Made by a program: the position numbers and the translations under genes. From assembly GCA_016781885.1 (NCBI GenBank), contig JADDPM010000100.1:1-8095 (forward strand): a DNA stretch of 8,095 nt, written 5' to 3'. Under the pieces are notes generated by a model. That model searched no databases. It worked only from the letters and a program-made list of their open reading frames with translations, and was not told the origin of the DNA. Shown piece after piece: positions 1 to 5,106 of this stretch. How positions within the stretch are numbered: position 1 is the first letter of the stretch; each line of letters begins with the position of its first letter. The stretch comes from Rubrobacter sp. GTDB taxonomy: Bacteria > Actinomycetota > Rubrobacteria > Rubrobacterales > Rubrobacteraceae.

Positions 1-324
1 GCGCGCCGTCCGTGAGATTCTACGAGCGTAGCTCCCGGTTTAACTTCGCCTGCCTCAGCGGACCGGGGCGCCGCTGAGAGGCTAGCCCGTTGAGTGTCCC
101 CTCCGGTCCCCGGGCCAGGTAGGGAGGGTCGAGCCTACTAAATGACACCGGTACCCGGGTCGTAGGCTACCCGGGCCGATGGGCTATCACTGTTTAAGCA
201 GCGACAGCCATTCCCACGTCGTTGTTGGCGTGTATATTTATGCTGCCGGCGTTTAACGAGTCTCCAGCAAACTCGGCTCGTCTCACTGGACTCAGTCCGC
301 TCCCGTCGAAGCCGGTGCGCCCCC
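1..324 (-). ncRNA. ssrA: Transfer-messenger RNA (tmRNA), 3' end cut off by window edge
   Basis: tmRNA rescues stalled ribosomes together with SmpB: its alanine-charged tRNA-like part enters the A site, then its internal frame adds a degradation tag. The 5' end at 324 carries the classic GGGGGCGCACCGGCTTCGAC signature. The tag frame is at 229-194. All four pseudoknots can be traced (plus-strand coordinates). PK1 has stem 257-261/271-275. PK2 has stem 154-160/169-175, whose loop (162-168) pairs with 132-138. PK3 has stem 99-104/123-128, whose loop bases 111-115 pair with 85-89. PK4 has an 8-bp stem 54-61/71-78, whose loop bases 62-67 pair with 34-39. The T-arm and the 3' acceptor strand with CCA lie beyond base 1, so roughly 25-35 nt are missing and the acceptor pairing cannot be checked. 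It follows smpB by 48 bp and has its own promoter candidate. The 5' end is set by similarity; the precursor is expected to be trimmed by RNase P. Confidence 0.95.
194..229 (-). other. tmRNA tag-peptide reading frame, ANNDVGMAVAA
   Basis: Resume codon GCC at 229-227 opens the frame and TAA at 196-194 closes it, giving the 11-residue tag Ala-Asn-Asn-Asp-Val-Gly-Met-Ala-Val-Ala-Ala. The start Ala-Asn-(Asn)-Asp and the Ala-Ala end are typical of tmRNA tags, and the A-rich stretch just upstream (GCATAAATATACAC) resembles the single-stranded region that sets the resume codon in other tmRNAs. The end is A-V-A-A rather than the common A-L-A-A. The resume codon is assigned by comparison with known tmRNAs; the stop codon fixes the frame. 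Confidence 0.88.
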
Positions 325-337
325 AAGTACCGAGAAT

Positions 338-365
338 ATTTTACCATTCTGAGAGGGCGCTTCAA
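338..365 (-). promoter_or_regulatory. Probable sigma70-type promoter for ssrA
   Basis: On the minus strand TTGAAG (365-360) and TAAAAT (343-338) are separated by 16 bp. They match the -35 and -10 consensus at 4 and 5 of 6 positions. The AT-rich -10 stands out from the GC-rich surroundings. It lies wholly between the smpB stop (373) and the mature tmRNA 5' end (324), so transcription would begin near 331 and leave a short leader for RNase P to remove. It would let tmRNA be made independently of rnr-smpB. No terminator is visible between smpB and ssrA, so read-through from smpB is also possible. Confidence 0.6.
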
Positions 366-372
366 GGACGGG

Positions 373-846
373 CTACCCGCGCAGGCGCTCCTTCATGGCG
401 CGCTCAATCTCGCGATTGGCGGTCTTTTTGGCGATCTCACGCCGCTTGTCGTACTGCTTCTTACGGCTGGCGACGGTGAGCGCTAACTTTATGTTGCCGT
501 TCTTGCCGTAGAGCCTCAAGGGGATGAGCGTCTTGCCGTCCTCCTGCGCCTTGCCGGTGAGTCGGTCTATCTCCTTTTTGTGGAGGAGGAGCTTGCGGTC
601 GCGGGTCGGGAGCTGCTCGCGGTGGGTGGCGTTCTCGTAGGGGGAGACGTGCGCGCCCACGAGGAAGATCTCCCCATCCCGGATGCGCGCGTAGCTCTCC
701 TTGAGGTTCGCCCGCCCCTCGCGGATGGACTTCACCTCGGGGCCGGTTAGCTGGATACCGGCCTCGTAGGTCTCCTCTATGCTGAAGTCGTGCAACGCCT
801 TCTTGTTCTGTGCGAAGACCCTGCCGGGACTATCGTTCTTGCTCAC
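373..846 (-). CDS. smpB: SsrA-binding protein SmpB
   Basis: SmpB binds the tRNA-like domain of tmRNA and takes it to ribosomes stalled without a stop codon; its C-terminal tail sits in the empty mRNA channel. The product is 157 residues, the usual SmpB length. Family hallmarks are visible: AQNKKALHDFSIEETYEAG (12-30), the LTGPEVKSIREGRANLKESY stretch (33-52), HVSPY (66-70), and the basic end QYDKRREIAKKTANREIERA (131-150). The start is GTG at 846-844, sharing the four bases GTGA with the rnr stop, so the two genes are very likely translationally coupled. There is no strong Shine-Dalgarno sequence, which fits coupling. One oddity is the position before KKQYDKR, normally Gly (as in E. coli AKGKKQHDKR), which is Arg128 here. 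ssrA lies 48 bp downstream, so the protein and its RNA partner are encoded side by side. Confidence 0.96.
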   Translation of the reverse strand: MSKNDSPGRVFAQNKKALHDFSIEETYEAGIQLTGPEVKSIREGRANLKESYARIRDGEIFLVGAHVSPYENATHREQLPTRDRKLLLHKKEIDRLTGKAQEDGKTLIPLRLYGKNGNIKLALTVASRKKQYDKRREIAKKTANREIERAMKERLRG

Positions 847-2456
847 AGCCGTTTCACCACCCTCAACTCCGCTCGCTGCATCAGCGGCAAGACGTCCAAC
901 AGCTCGACGAGGACCCTGTCACCAACCCTGTAAGACGCGCCTATCGCGTCATTGGAGAGGACCACGCCGCTCGGCTCCAGGCTCCACCAGCCGGGGAGCT
1001 TGCTAACGTGTACGAGCCCCGTCGGTCCAGTCTCGAGCTCCACGAAGAGACCGAAGGTGGCGGTGCTGACGACTACGCCTTCGAGATTCTCCCCCACGCG
1101 ATCCCGCATGAGCCACATCAGGGTGTACGCGTCGGCGGTACGTTCGCAGACGGTGCTCCTCCACTCACGCTCGGAGACCTGTCCGGCGACGGCGGTCACG
1201 TCCTCGGGCGGCTCGTCGCCCAACAGCGCGCGGTGGACCAGGACGTCGGAGTAGCGACGGATCGGGGAGGTGAAGTGGGTATAGTTCTCCAGAGCCAGAC
1301 CAAAGTGACCTAAAGAAGCGGGCGAGTAGAAAGCGCGCGGGATGGAGCGCAGGATCAGGTAATTCACCGCGTCGGACTTGGCCGTCTGGGAGATCATCCC
1401 GAGGTTCTCCGGCGTCGGCTCGACGTGCATCCCGACCGCCGCGAGCCTCTCGGCGAGCTTCTCCATGTCCTCCGCGTCCGGCCTCTCGTGTACCCGGTAG
1501 ACCGCTCCCGGCTTACCCCGGATCATGCGGGCGATGGCCTCGTTCGCCAGGATCATCAACTCCTCGATGAGCTCTCGCGCCGGCGTGGAGCGGCGAACCC
1601 GGGACCGCACTGGCACCCCCCGCTCGTCCACTTCGTACTCTGGCTCCCGTCCGCCGAGCTCCAGCTTCCCCCGCACCGCCGCCCGCGTCTTCAACCGGCG
1701 CGACAGATCGTAAGCCGCGCGCACGAGCTCGGGTTGCCGTACCTCTCCCCCACCGCGCAAGAACGCGTCGACGCCCTCGTAGGTCAGGCGCGCGTCGCTG
1801 ACGGTGAGGCTGCGGTACGCCCTGCTCTTCTTCACCTCACCGGAGGAGGCGACCTCCATCTCGACCGTCACGGTCGCCTTCTCCTCACCCTCCCTCAGGG
1901 AGCAGACGCCTTCGGAGAGTTGCCGGGGGAGCATCGGGGCGACCGTGCCGGGCAGGTAGACCGAGTTGCCGCGCCTGCGCGCCTCCCTGTCTAGATGGCT
2001 CCCCGGACAGACGTAGTGGGTCACATCCGCTATATGGACCCAGAGGCGGTAGCCGTCATCCATGCGCTCTATCGATATCGCATCGTCGAAATCCTTCGCA
2101 TCCGCGCCGTCTATGGTCACCATCGGGAGCCGACGAAGGTCTTCGCGCGGGCCGTGCTCCTTCTGGGCCGCGGCGACGGATGCCTCTTCCACCTTCGGGG
2201 AGAACTCGCGTGAGGTCTCTATGGAGGCGAAGAGCGCATCGTAGACATTTCGAGGATCGTTCGGGGGACCCAAGACCTTTACGACCTCGCCGCGCAGGGA
2301 GCGTCCCTTCTCGCGGACGCGGACGAGGACTATATCTCCAGCGTCCGCGCCCCGGCGGAGCTTACGGGCGACCAGGACGGGTCGCCGCTCCTCGACGAAG
2401 AGCGGATCCGCGACCGAGTACTTCCCCCGGCGGACCAGTTGGGCCGGCAGGATCAC
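843..2456 (-). CDS. rnr: RNase R/RNase II-family 3'-5' exoribonuclease, compact form
   Basis: This is a processive hydrolytic 3'-5' exoribonuclease of the RNB family. In bacteria RNase R degrades structured RNA and the non-stop mRNAs released by trans-translation. The 537-residue product has a short OB-like N-terminal region (about 1-65). The RNB catalytic domain follows (about 105-410), with the metal-binding cluster in TIDGADAKDFDDA (Asp116, Asp122, Asp124, Asp125) and the signature NYTHFTSPIRRYSDVLVHR (391-409). An S1 RNA-binding domain (about 457-535, GVVVSTATFGLFVEL) ends almost at the C-terminus. Typical RNase R proteins are about 700-820 residues; this one lacks the N-terminal helix-turn-helix/cold-shock extension and the lysine-rich tail. 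The start is GTG at 2456-2454. A TGA lies in frame at 2486-2484 with no start codon between, so a longer N-terminus is ruled out. No Shine-Dalgarno sequence is visible; the mRNA may be leaderless or weakly initiated. The stop overlaps the smpB start by 4 bases. RNase II is the alternative name; the smpB-ssrA context favours rnr. Confidence 0.9.
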   Translation of the reverse strand: MILPAQLVRRGKYSVADPLFVEERRPVLVARKLRRGADAGDIVLVRVREKGRSLRGEVVKVLGPPNDPRNVYDALFASIETSREFSPKVEEASVAAAQKEHGPREDLRRLPMVTIDGADAKDFDDAISIERMDDGYRLWVHIADVTHYVCPGSHLDREARRRGNSVYLPGTVAPMLPRQLSEGVCSLREGEEKATVTVEMEVASSGEVKKSRAYRSLTVSDARLTYEGVDAFLRGGGEVRQPELVRAAYDLSRRLKTRAAVRGKLELGGREPEYEVDERGVPVRSRVRRSTPARELIEELMILANEAIARMIRGKPGAVYRVHERPDAEDMEKLAERLAAVGMHVEPTPENLGMISQTAKSDAVNYLILRSIPRAFYSPASLGHFGLALENYTHFTSPIRRYSDVLVHRALLGDEPPEDVTAVAGQVSEREWRSTVCERTADAYTLMWLMRDRVGENLEGVVVSTATFGLFVELETGPTGLVHVSKLPGWWSLEPSGVVLSNDAIGASYRVGDRVLVELLDVLPLMQRAELRVVKRL

Positions 2457-2483
2457 GACGAGAGAGAAGGTTGGATCAAGGGG

Positions 2484-2498
2484 TCAAACACAGTTTGA
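2484..2498. repeat. Perfect short palindrome TCAAAC-ACA-GTTTGA upstream of rnr
   Basis: Two 6-bp arms (2484-2489 and 2493-2498) are exact inverted complements around a 3-bp centre, 27 bp before the rnr start codon. The size and symmetry resemble a binding site for a dimeric regulator, or it could be a small RNA hairpin close to the start. There is no T-run, so it is not an intrinsic terminator. The protein it might bind is unknown. Confidence 0.4.
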
Positions 2499-2510
2499 GT
2501 CTACCACTCG

Positions 2511-2547
2511 AAAGCCCTCAGCTATAAGCCGTCTACTCTTGGGCTTT
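2511..2547. repeat. Inverted repeat AAAGCCC ... GGGCTTT in the rnr upstream region
   Basis: The 7-bp arms (2511-2517 and 2541-2547) are perfect complements separated by 23 bp. As RNA it would make a stem with a large, partly structured loop. Neither strand has a T-run after it, so it is at best a poor terminator. It could be a leader structure of rnr-smpB or part of a regulatory site. Confidence 0.35.
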
Positions 2548-2657
2548 CGCCGGTCACGCCACCTCCGGTCGCCGGTATGAACACGCTTGGCACGGTCGGC
2601 GAGAGCTATGACTGCGTTGACAGGCGATGATCCCCGTCATTCTGCTGCACGTTGATA

Positions 2658-2675
2658 GCTCTGAGCACGCAGAGC
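2658..2675 (-). terminator. Weak hairpin after ftsX, possible transcript end
   Basis: GCTCTG (2675-2670) and CAGAGC (2663-2658) form a 6-bp stem with a 6-nt loop, starting 2 bases after the ftsX stop codon. The position fits the end of an ftsEX transcript, but no uridine tract follows (next bases TATCAACGTG), so it may only stabilise the RNA 3' end or help a Rho-type mechanism. Confidence 0.25.
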
Positions 2676-2677
2676 GC

Positions 2678-3556
2678 TCAGATTTTCATGAACCTTCGGA
2701 CAGAGAGGTAGCTCCCGACGATGCCGACCACGACGCCGACTCCGAGCAGGACTAGGAGCATGAAAGGGATGTTGACCGCGCTGCTAGAGACGGCAAAGTA
2801 GGGTATCTGCTCCTGAGCCCAGCTCACGAAGGCGGAGTTCGCCCAGAGCACCACGAGGGCGGCGATGGCAGCCCCGATCAGGCCCTGCACGAGCCCCTCC
2901 AAGACAAACGGCGTCCTGACAAAGCTGTCCGACGCGCCGACGAGCTTCATGACCTCTATCTCCTTGCGCCGGGCGAAGATGGAGAGACGGATAGTGTTGA
3001 AGATCAAGAGCACGCTCGCCACGAGGAACAGCGCGGTCGCACCCCTCATGGCCCAGGTGACGTAGCCGACGAACTCGTTGACGCGCTCTATGGTCTGCTG
3101 CGGGTAGCGCAGATCCTCGAAGGTGCCCTCTGCCTCCAGCTTGCTCGCGACCGCATCCGAGTCGCTGGAGTCGTAGAGCTGCACCTCGAGCGAGGCCGGC
3201 AGCGCGTCGGTGGGCAGACCTTCGTAGAGGTCGGGTGACTCCGCGAAGATCTCCTTGTATCGTTCGAGGGCCTCATCCTTGGAGACGTAGGTTACTCTTT
3301 CCACCTCCGGGTAGCCCTCGACCGAACTCCGGGTCTGCTCTATCTCCTCATCGGAGACGCCCTCCGGGAAGAAGGCGTTGATCTCGACGTCCTGGCTCAC
3401 CCGGAAGAGGGCCCCCTGGACGTGGGCGCTGACCAGCATGCCGGCTCCCAGGATCAGGATGCAGATCGCGGTGGTCGTTATCGCCGTGGCGCTCATCAGG
3501 GCGTTGAGGCGCATGTTCTTGAACGCCTCGCGCAGGAAGAAACCCAGGTTATTCAT
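2678..3556 (-). CDS. ftsX: Cell division membrane protein FtsX
   Basis: FtsX is the membrane subunit of the ABC-type FtsEX complex. It does not appear to transport a substrate; instead it passes ATP-driven shape changes to cell-wall hydrolases or their activators at the division site. The 292-residue product has the full family layout: a short cytoplasmic N-terminus, TM1 (about 22-44), a large extracellular loop (about 45-163), TM2 (about 166-190), TM3 (about 218-240) and TM4 (about 262-284), ending in the basic tail SVRRFMKI. The best motif follows TM2: NTIRLSIFARRKEIEVMKLV (187-206), typical of FtsX. The ATG at 3556 has a strong Shine-Dalgarno sequence 8 bases upstream and overlaps the ftsE stop by 8 bases (ATGAATAA), indicating one operon and coupled synthesis. 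Which hydrolase it controls is not encoded here; NlpC/P60 proteins such as RipC play that role in mycobacteria, so a similar partner is an inference. Confidence 0.95.
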   Translation of the reverse strand: MNNLGFFLREAFKNMRLNALMSATAITTTAICILILGAGMLVSAHVQGALFRVSQDVEINAFFPEGVSDEEIEQTRSSVEGYPEVERVTYVSKDEALERYKEIFAESPDLYEGLPTDALPASLEVQLYDSSDSDAVASKLEAEGTFEDLRYPQQTIERVNEFVGYVTWAMRGATALFLVASVLLIFNTIRLSIFARRKEIEVMKLVGASDSFVRTPFVLEGLVQGLIGAAIAALVVLWANSAFVSWAQEQIPYFAVSSSAVNIPFMLLVLLGVGVVVGIVGSYLSVRRFMKI

Positions 3557-4232
3557 TGGTATATCCTCCCCTGACCATGTCGCGCACGACGCGCCCGTTC
3601 TCCAGCGCCACGACCCTCTTGCGCATCACGTCAACCATCTCCCGGTCGTGGGTCGCGACGAGCACCGTGGTGCCGATGCGATTGATCCTGTGCAGCAGTT
3701 GCATGATCCCCACGCTCGTATCCGGGTCGAGGTTGCCGGTCGGCTCGTCGGCTATGAGTATCGGCGGCTGGGAGACGAAGGCGCGGGCGACGCTCACCCG
3801 CTGCTGCTCGCCGCCGGAGAGCTGGCCAGGATACTTATCCATCTTGGAAGACAGCCCCACGAGATCCAGGATCTGGGGCACCTTCGTGCGGACAGTTCGC
3901 CGCTTCTGTCCCGTGACCTCCATTGCGTAGGCGACGTTCTCGGCGGCGGTCTTGTTCGGGAGGAGCTTGAAGTCCTGGAAGACGCAGCCTATGTTCCGCC
4001 GGTGAACCGGCACCTCCCGCCGCGAGATGCCCGAAAGCTTCAGGCCGTTTACGCGGATGGTCCCGGCCGATGGCTCCATCTCCTTGAGGAGCAGGCGTAT
4101 CATGGTGGACTTACCGGAGCCGCTCTGCCCGACCAGAAACACGAACTCCCCGGACTCTATCCCGAGGTTCACGTTGTCCAGGGCCACGGTCTCGTTCTCG
4201 TAGACCTTGGTAACGTTGTCGAAGTAGATCAA
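3549..4232 (-). CDS. ftsE: Cell division ATP-binding protein FtsE
   Basis: FtsE is the cytoplasmic ATPase that pairs with FtsX at the divisome. All ABC ATPase motifs are intact (227-residue numbering): Walker A GQSGSGKST (35-43), Q-loop Gln86 in VFQDFKLL, signature LSGGEQQR (138-145), Walker B ILIADE (158-163) followed by the D-loop, and switch His195 in ATHD. The FQDFKLLPNKTAAENVAYAM stretch is characteristic of FtsE rather than of general transporters. Two in-frame TTG codons could start the gene: TTG at 4244-4242, or TTG at 4232-4230. I choose 4232, because GGAGAG (4242-4237) sits 4 bases before it as a ribosome-binding site and the product then begins MIYFDNVTKVY, like other FtsE proteins. 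The longer form adds only four residues (M-E-R-P) and has no such site. The frame is closed upstream by TGA at 4298-4296 with no ATG or GTG between. The gene ends inside the ftsX start region, so ftsE and ftsX are one operon. Confidence 0.94.
   Translation of the reverse strand: MIYFDNVTKVYENETVALDNVNLGIESGEFVFLVGQSGSGKSTMIRLLLKEMEPSAGTIRVNGLKLSGISRREVPVHRRNIGCVFQDFKLLPNKTAAENVAYAMEVTGQKRRTVRTKVPQILDLVGLSSKMDKYPGQLSGGEQQRVSVARAFVSQPPILIADEPTGNLDPDTSVGIMQLLHRINRIGTTVLVATHDREMVDVMRKRVVALENGRVVRDMVRGGYTNE
3565..3571 (-). promoter_or_regulatory. Ribosome-binding site of ftsX
   Basis: GGGGAGG on the minus strand lies 8 bases before the ftsX ATG and inside the end of ftsE. It supports the ftsX start and independent as well as coupled initiation. 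Confidence 0.7.
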
Positions 4233-4236
4233 TGGT

Positions 4237-4242
4237 CTCTCC
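4237..4242 (-). promoter_or_regulatory. Ribosome-binding site deciding the ftsE TTG start
   Basis: GGAGAG on the minus strand is 4 bases upstream of TTG at 4232-4230 and overlaps the alternative upstream TTG (4244-4242). A ribosome-binding site cannot serve a start codon that it overlaps, so it favours the downstream TTG. Confidence 0.55.
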
Positions 4243-4322
4243 AAGTGTGTCCGGCGGACCAGAGGGGCTGCCAGCCGGTGACGCTTTACGCCGTCTCACG
4301 ACGGACCTTGTACTACGAGGGA

Positions 4323-4396
4323 CCGCAAACTTGCCTCGCCGTGGCGTTCCCCCTCCGGAACCCAGGGCCGCCGCAAACGATACCAAAGGCGAGGCA
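4323..4396. repeat. Paired short repeats in the ftsE leader
   Basis: In the 168-bp gap before ftsE, TGCCTCGCC (4332-4340) and GGCGAGGCA (4388-4396) form a perfect 9-bp inverted repeat with 47 bp between. CCGCAAAC occurs twice as a direct repeat (4323-4330 and 4371-4378). One arm lies in the spacer of the proposed promoter and the others in the transcribed leader. The arrangement could be a pair of regulator sites; in a GC-rich sequence chance is also possible. Confidence 0.3.
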
Positions 4397-4405
4397 GGCT
4401 ATCAA
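4377..4405 (-). promoter_or_regulatory. Probable sigma70-type promoter for ftsE-ftsX
   Basis: TTGATA (4405-4400) and TATCGT (4382-4377) on the minus strand match the -35 at 5 of 6 and the -10 at 4 of 6 positions, with an ideal 17-bp spacer. It lies 7 bp past the stop of the DUF2993 gene and would give a leader of about 140 nt before ftsE. It suggests ftsEX can be transcribed apart from secA-prfB. Confidence 0.5.
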
Positions 4406-4412
4406 CCGGCGC

Positions 4413-5102
4413 TCACGAGGCGGGCAACGTCAGATCGCCAGTGAAAATCAGCCGGTCCTCGTAAACCTCGACCCCGGTGACCTCCGCCCCGCCCGCCAAC
4501 TCGCCCATCGGGTACGAGAAGTCCGCCTCCCGGAGCAACCGCCGCTCCAACCGGCTCGGGAGCGGCTCCCCAAAAACCCTGAGCTGACGCGGTTCGAAAC
4601 GGAGCACCCCGTTCTGAACGGCTACCTCTCCCTCCGCCCGGACTGGGACACGCACCCCCACAACCTCAACCTCGGACCCGACGGTGATCTTCCCCTCTTC
4701 AAGCTCCACATCAGTCACGGGCGCGACGGCGTAGGAGGCGGCGATCCCCGCGACCTCCTCCTCTGAGAGCTCCGCCCGGAGCGTGCCGGAGAGCGGCTCC
4801 CCACTCTTGATACGCCTACTCGCGAGGCTCCCGAGCACGTCGAGGTCGAAGGGGTCGAGGTTTACCGTCGTCTCGCTGGCGAGCTCGGTACTCTCGAAGT
4901 TCACCCATCCCTCCTCGAACTTCCCGAGGAAGACGTTTGGCGGCGGATCGCTCGTCAGGTCCACCTCGGGGGCTTCGGCGAGGCCGAGGCTCTCTTGAAC
5001 GCTGCTTGCGACGAGGCTCTCCAGGAGGAGTGGGAGGAAGGTATAGGGGCCTATAACGGCGACGGCGCACAGGATGAGTACAGCGACGAGGAGGGCGTGC
5101 AG
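4413..5102 (-). CDS. DUF2993/LmeA-like exported or membrane-anchored protein, start uncertain
   Basis: DUF2993 proteins are mostly actinobacterial envelope proteins; the mycobacterial member LmeA binds phospholipid and takes part in lipomannan elongation. Whether this one does the same is not known. The mature part shows the family pattern of amphipathic beta segments: the LDPFDLDVLGSLASRRIKSG region, a central VGVRVPVRAEGEVAVQNGVL segment, and the C-terminal MGELAGGAEVTGVEVYEDRL followed by a short end. The first ordinary start codon is GTG at 4964-4962 (183 residues), but it has no ribosome-binding site and omits an in-frame hydrophobic segment directly upstream (LLVAVLILCAVAVIG and on, about 5090-5020) that looks like the signal anchor expected for the family. 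I therefore extend the gene to CTG at 5102, 4 bases after the prfB stop, giving 229 residues. No ATG, GTG or TTG exists between 5141 and 4965. Further upstream the frame reads ATG-GCC-TGA (5150-5142). The true start, and whether the gene is intact, are open. Confidence 0.6.
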   Translation of the reverse strand: MHALLVAVLILCAVAVIGPYTFLPLLLESLVASSVQESLGLAEAPEVDLTSDPPPNVFLGKFEEGWVNFESTELASETTVNLDPFDLDVLGSLASRRIKSGEPLSGTLRAELSEEEVAGIAASYAVAPVTDVELEEGKITVGSEVEVVGVRVPVRAEGEVAVQNGVLRFEPRQLRVFGEPLPSRLERRLLREADFSYPMGELAGGAEVTGVEVYEDRLIFTGDLTLPAS

Positions 5103-5106
5103 GGTT

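Larger units (their letters stand above)
2457..2677. other. ftsX-rnr intergenic region with inverted repeats
   Basis: This 221-bp gap has no convincing gene or tRNA. On the minus strand it holds, in order, a small hairpin just after the ftsX stop (2675-2658), a wide inverted repeat (2547-2511) and a perfect 15-base palindrome (2498-2484) ending 27 bp before the rnr GTG. No clear promoter is seen. The best -10 match is TAGACT at 2502-2497, without a good -35, so the rnr-smpB start site is undetermined. A 28-codon ATG frame at 2640-2554 lacks a ribosome-binding site and is not called. Confidence 0.6.

Noticed and set aside
138..365. 75-codon minus-strand frame and overlapping plus-strand frames in the first 480 bases
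   Set aside because: This stretch is tmRNA, with signature, tag and four pseudoknots visible; the frames are incidental.
1425..1994. 189-codon plus-strand frame opposite rnr
   Set aside because: It lies entirely within the strongly supported rnr gene and shows no family features.
2554..2640. 28-codon ATG frame with three Cys between ftsX and rnr
   Set aside because: No ribosome-binding site, no recognisable peptide family and no further support; expected by chance in 221 bp.
4245..4412. Possible tRNA or riboswitch in the gap before ftsE
   Set aside because: No cloverleaf, GTTC T-loop or conserved riboswitch core could be traced; a promoter and short repeats are all that is supported.
3378..4766. 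462-codon open frame on the plus strand, antisense to ftsX, ftsE and the DUF2993 gene
   Set aside because: Long antisense frames are common opposite GC-rich genes. Its product is rich in Arg, Pro, His and Leu with no recognisable domain, and it crosses three real genes and their gap.
5042..5055. Palindrome TATAGG-GG-CCTATA in the signal-anchor part of the DUF2993 gene
   Set aside because: Lies within predicted coding sequence, short, and with no T-run or promoter around it; probably incidental.
4816..5070. 84-codon minus-strand frame starting from GTG at 5070, overlapping the DUF2993 gene
   Set aside because: Almost pure Arg/Pro/Gly/Glu composition from a shifted frame of GC-rich sequence; the DUF2993 frame explains the region better.
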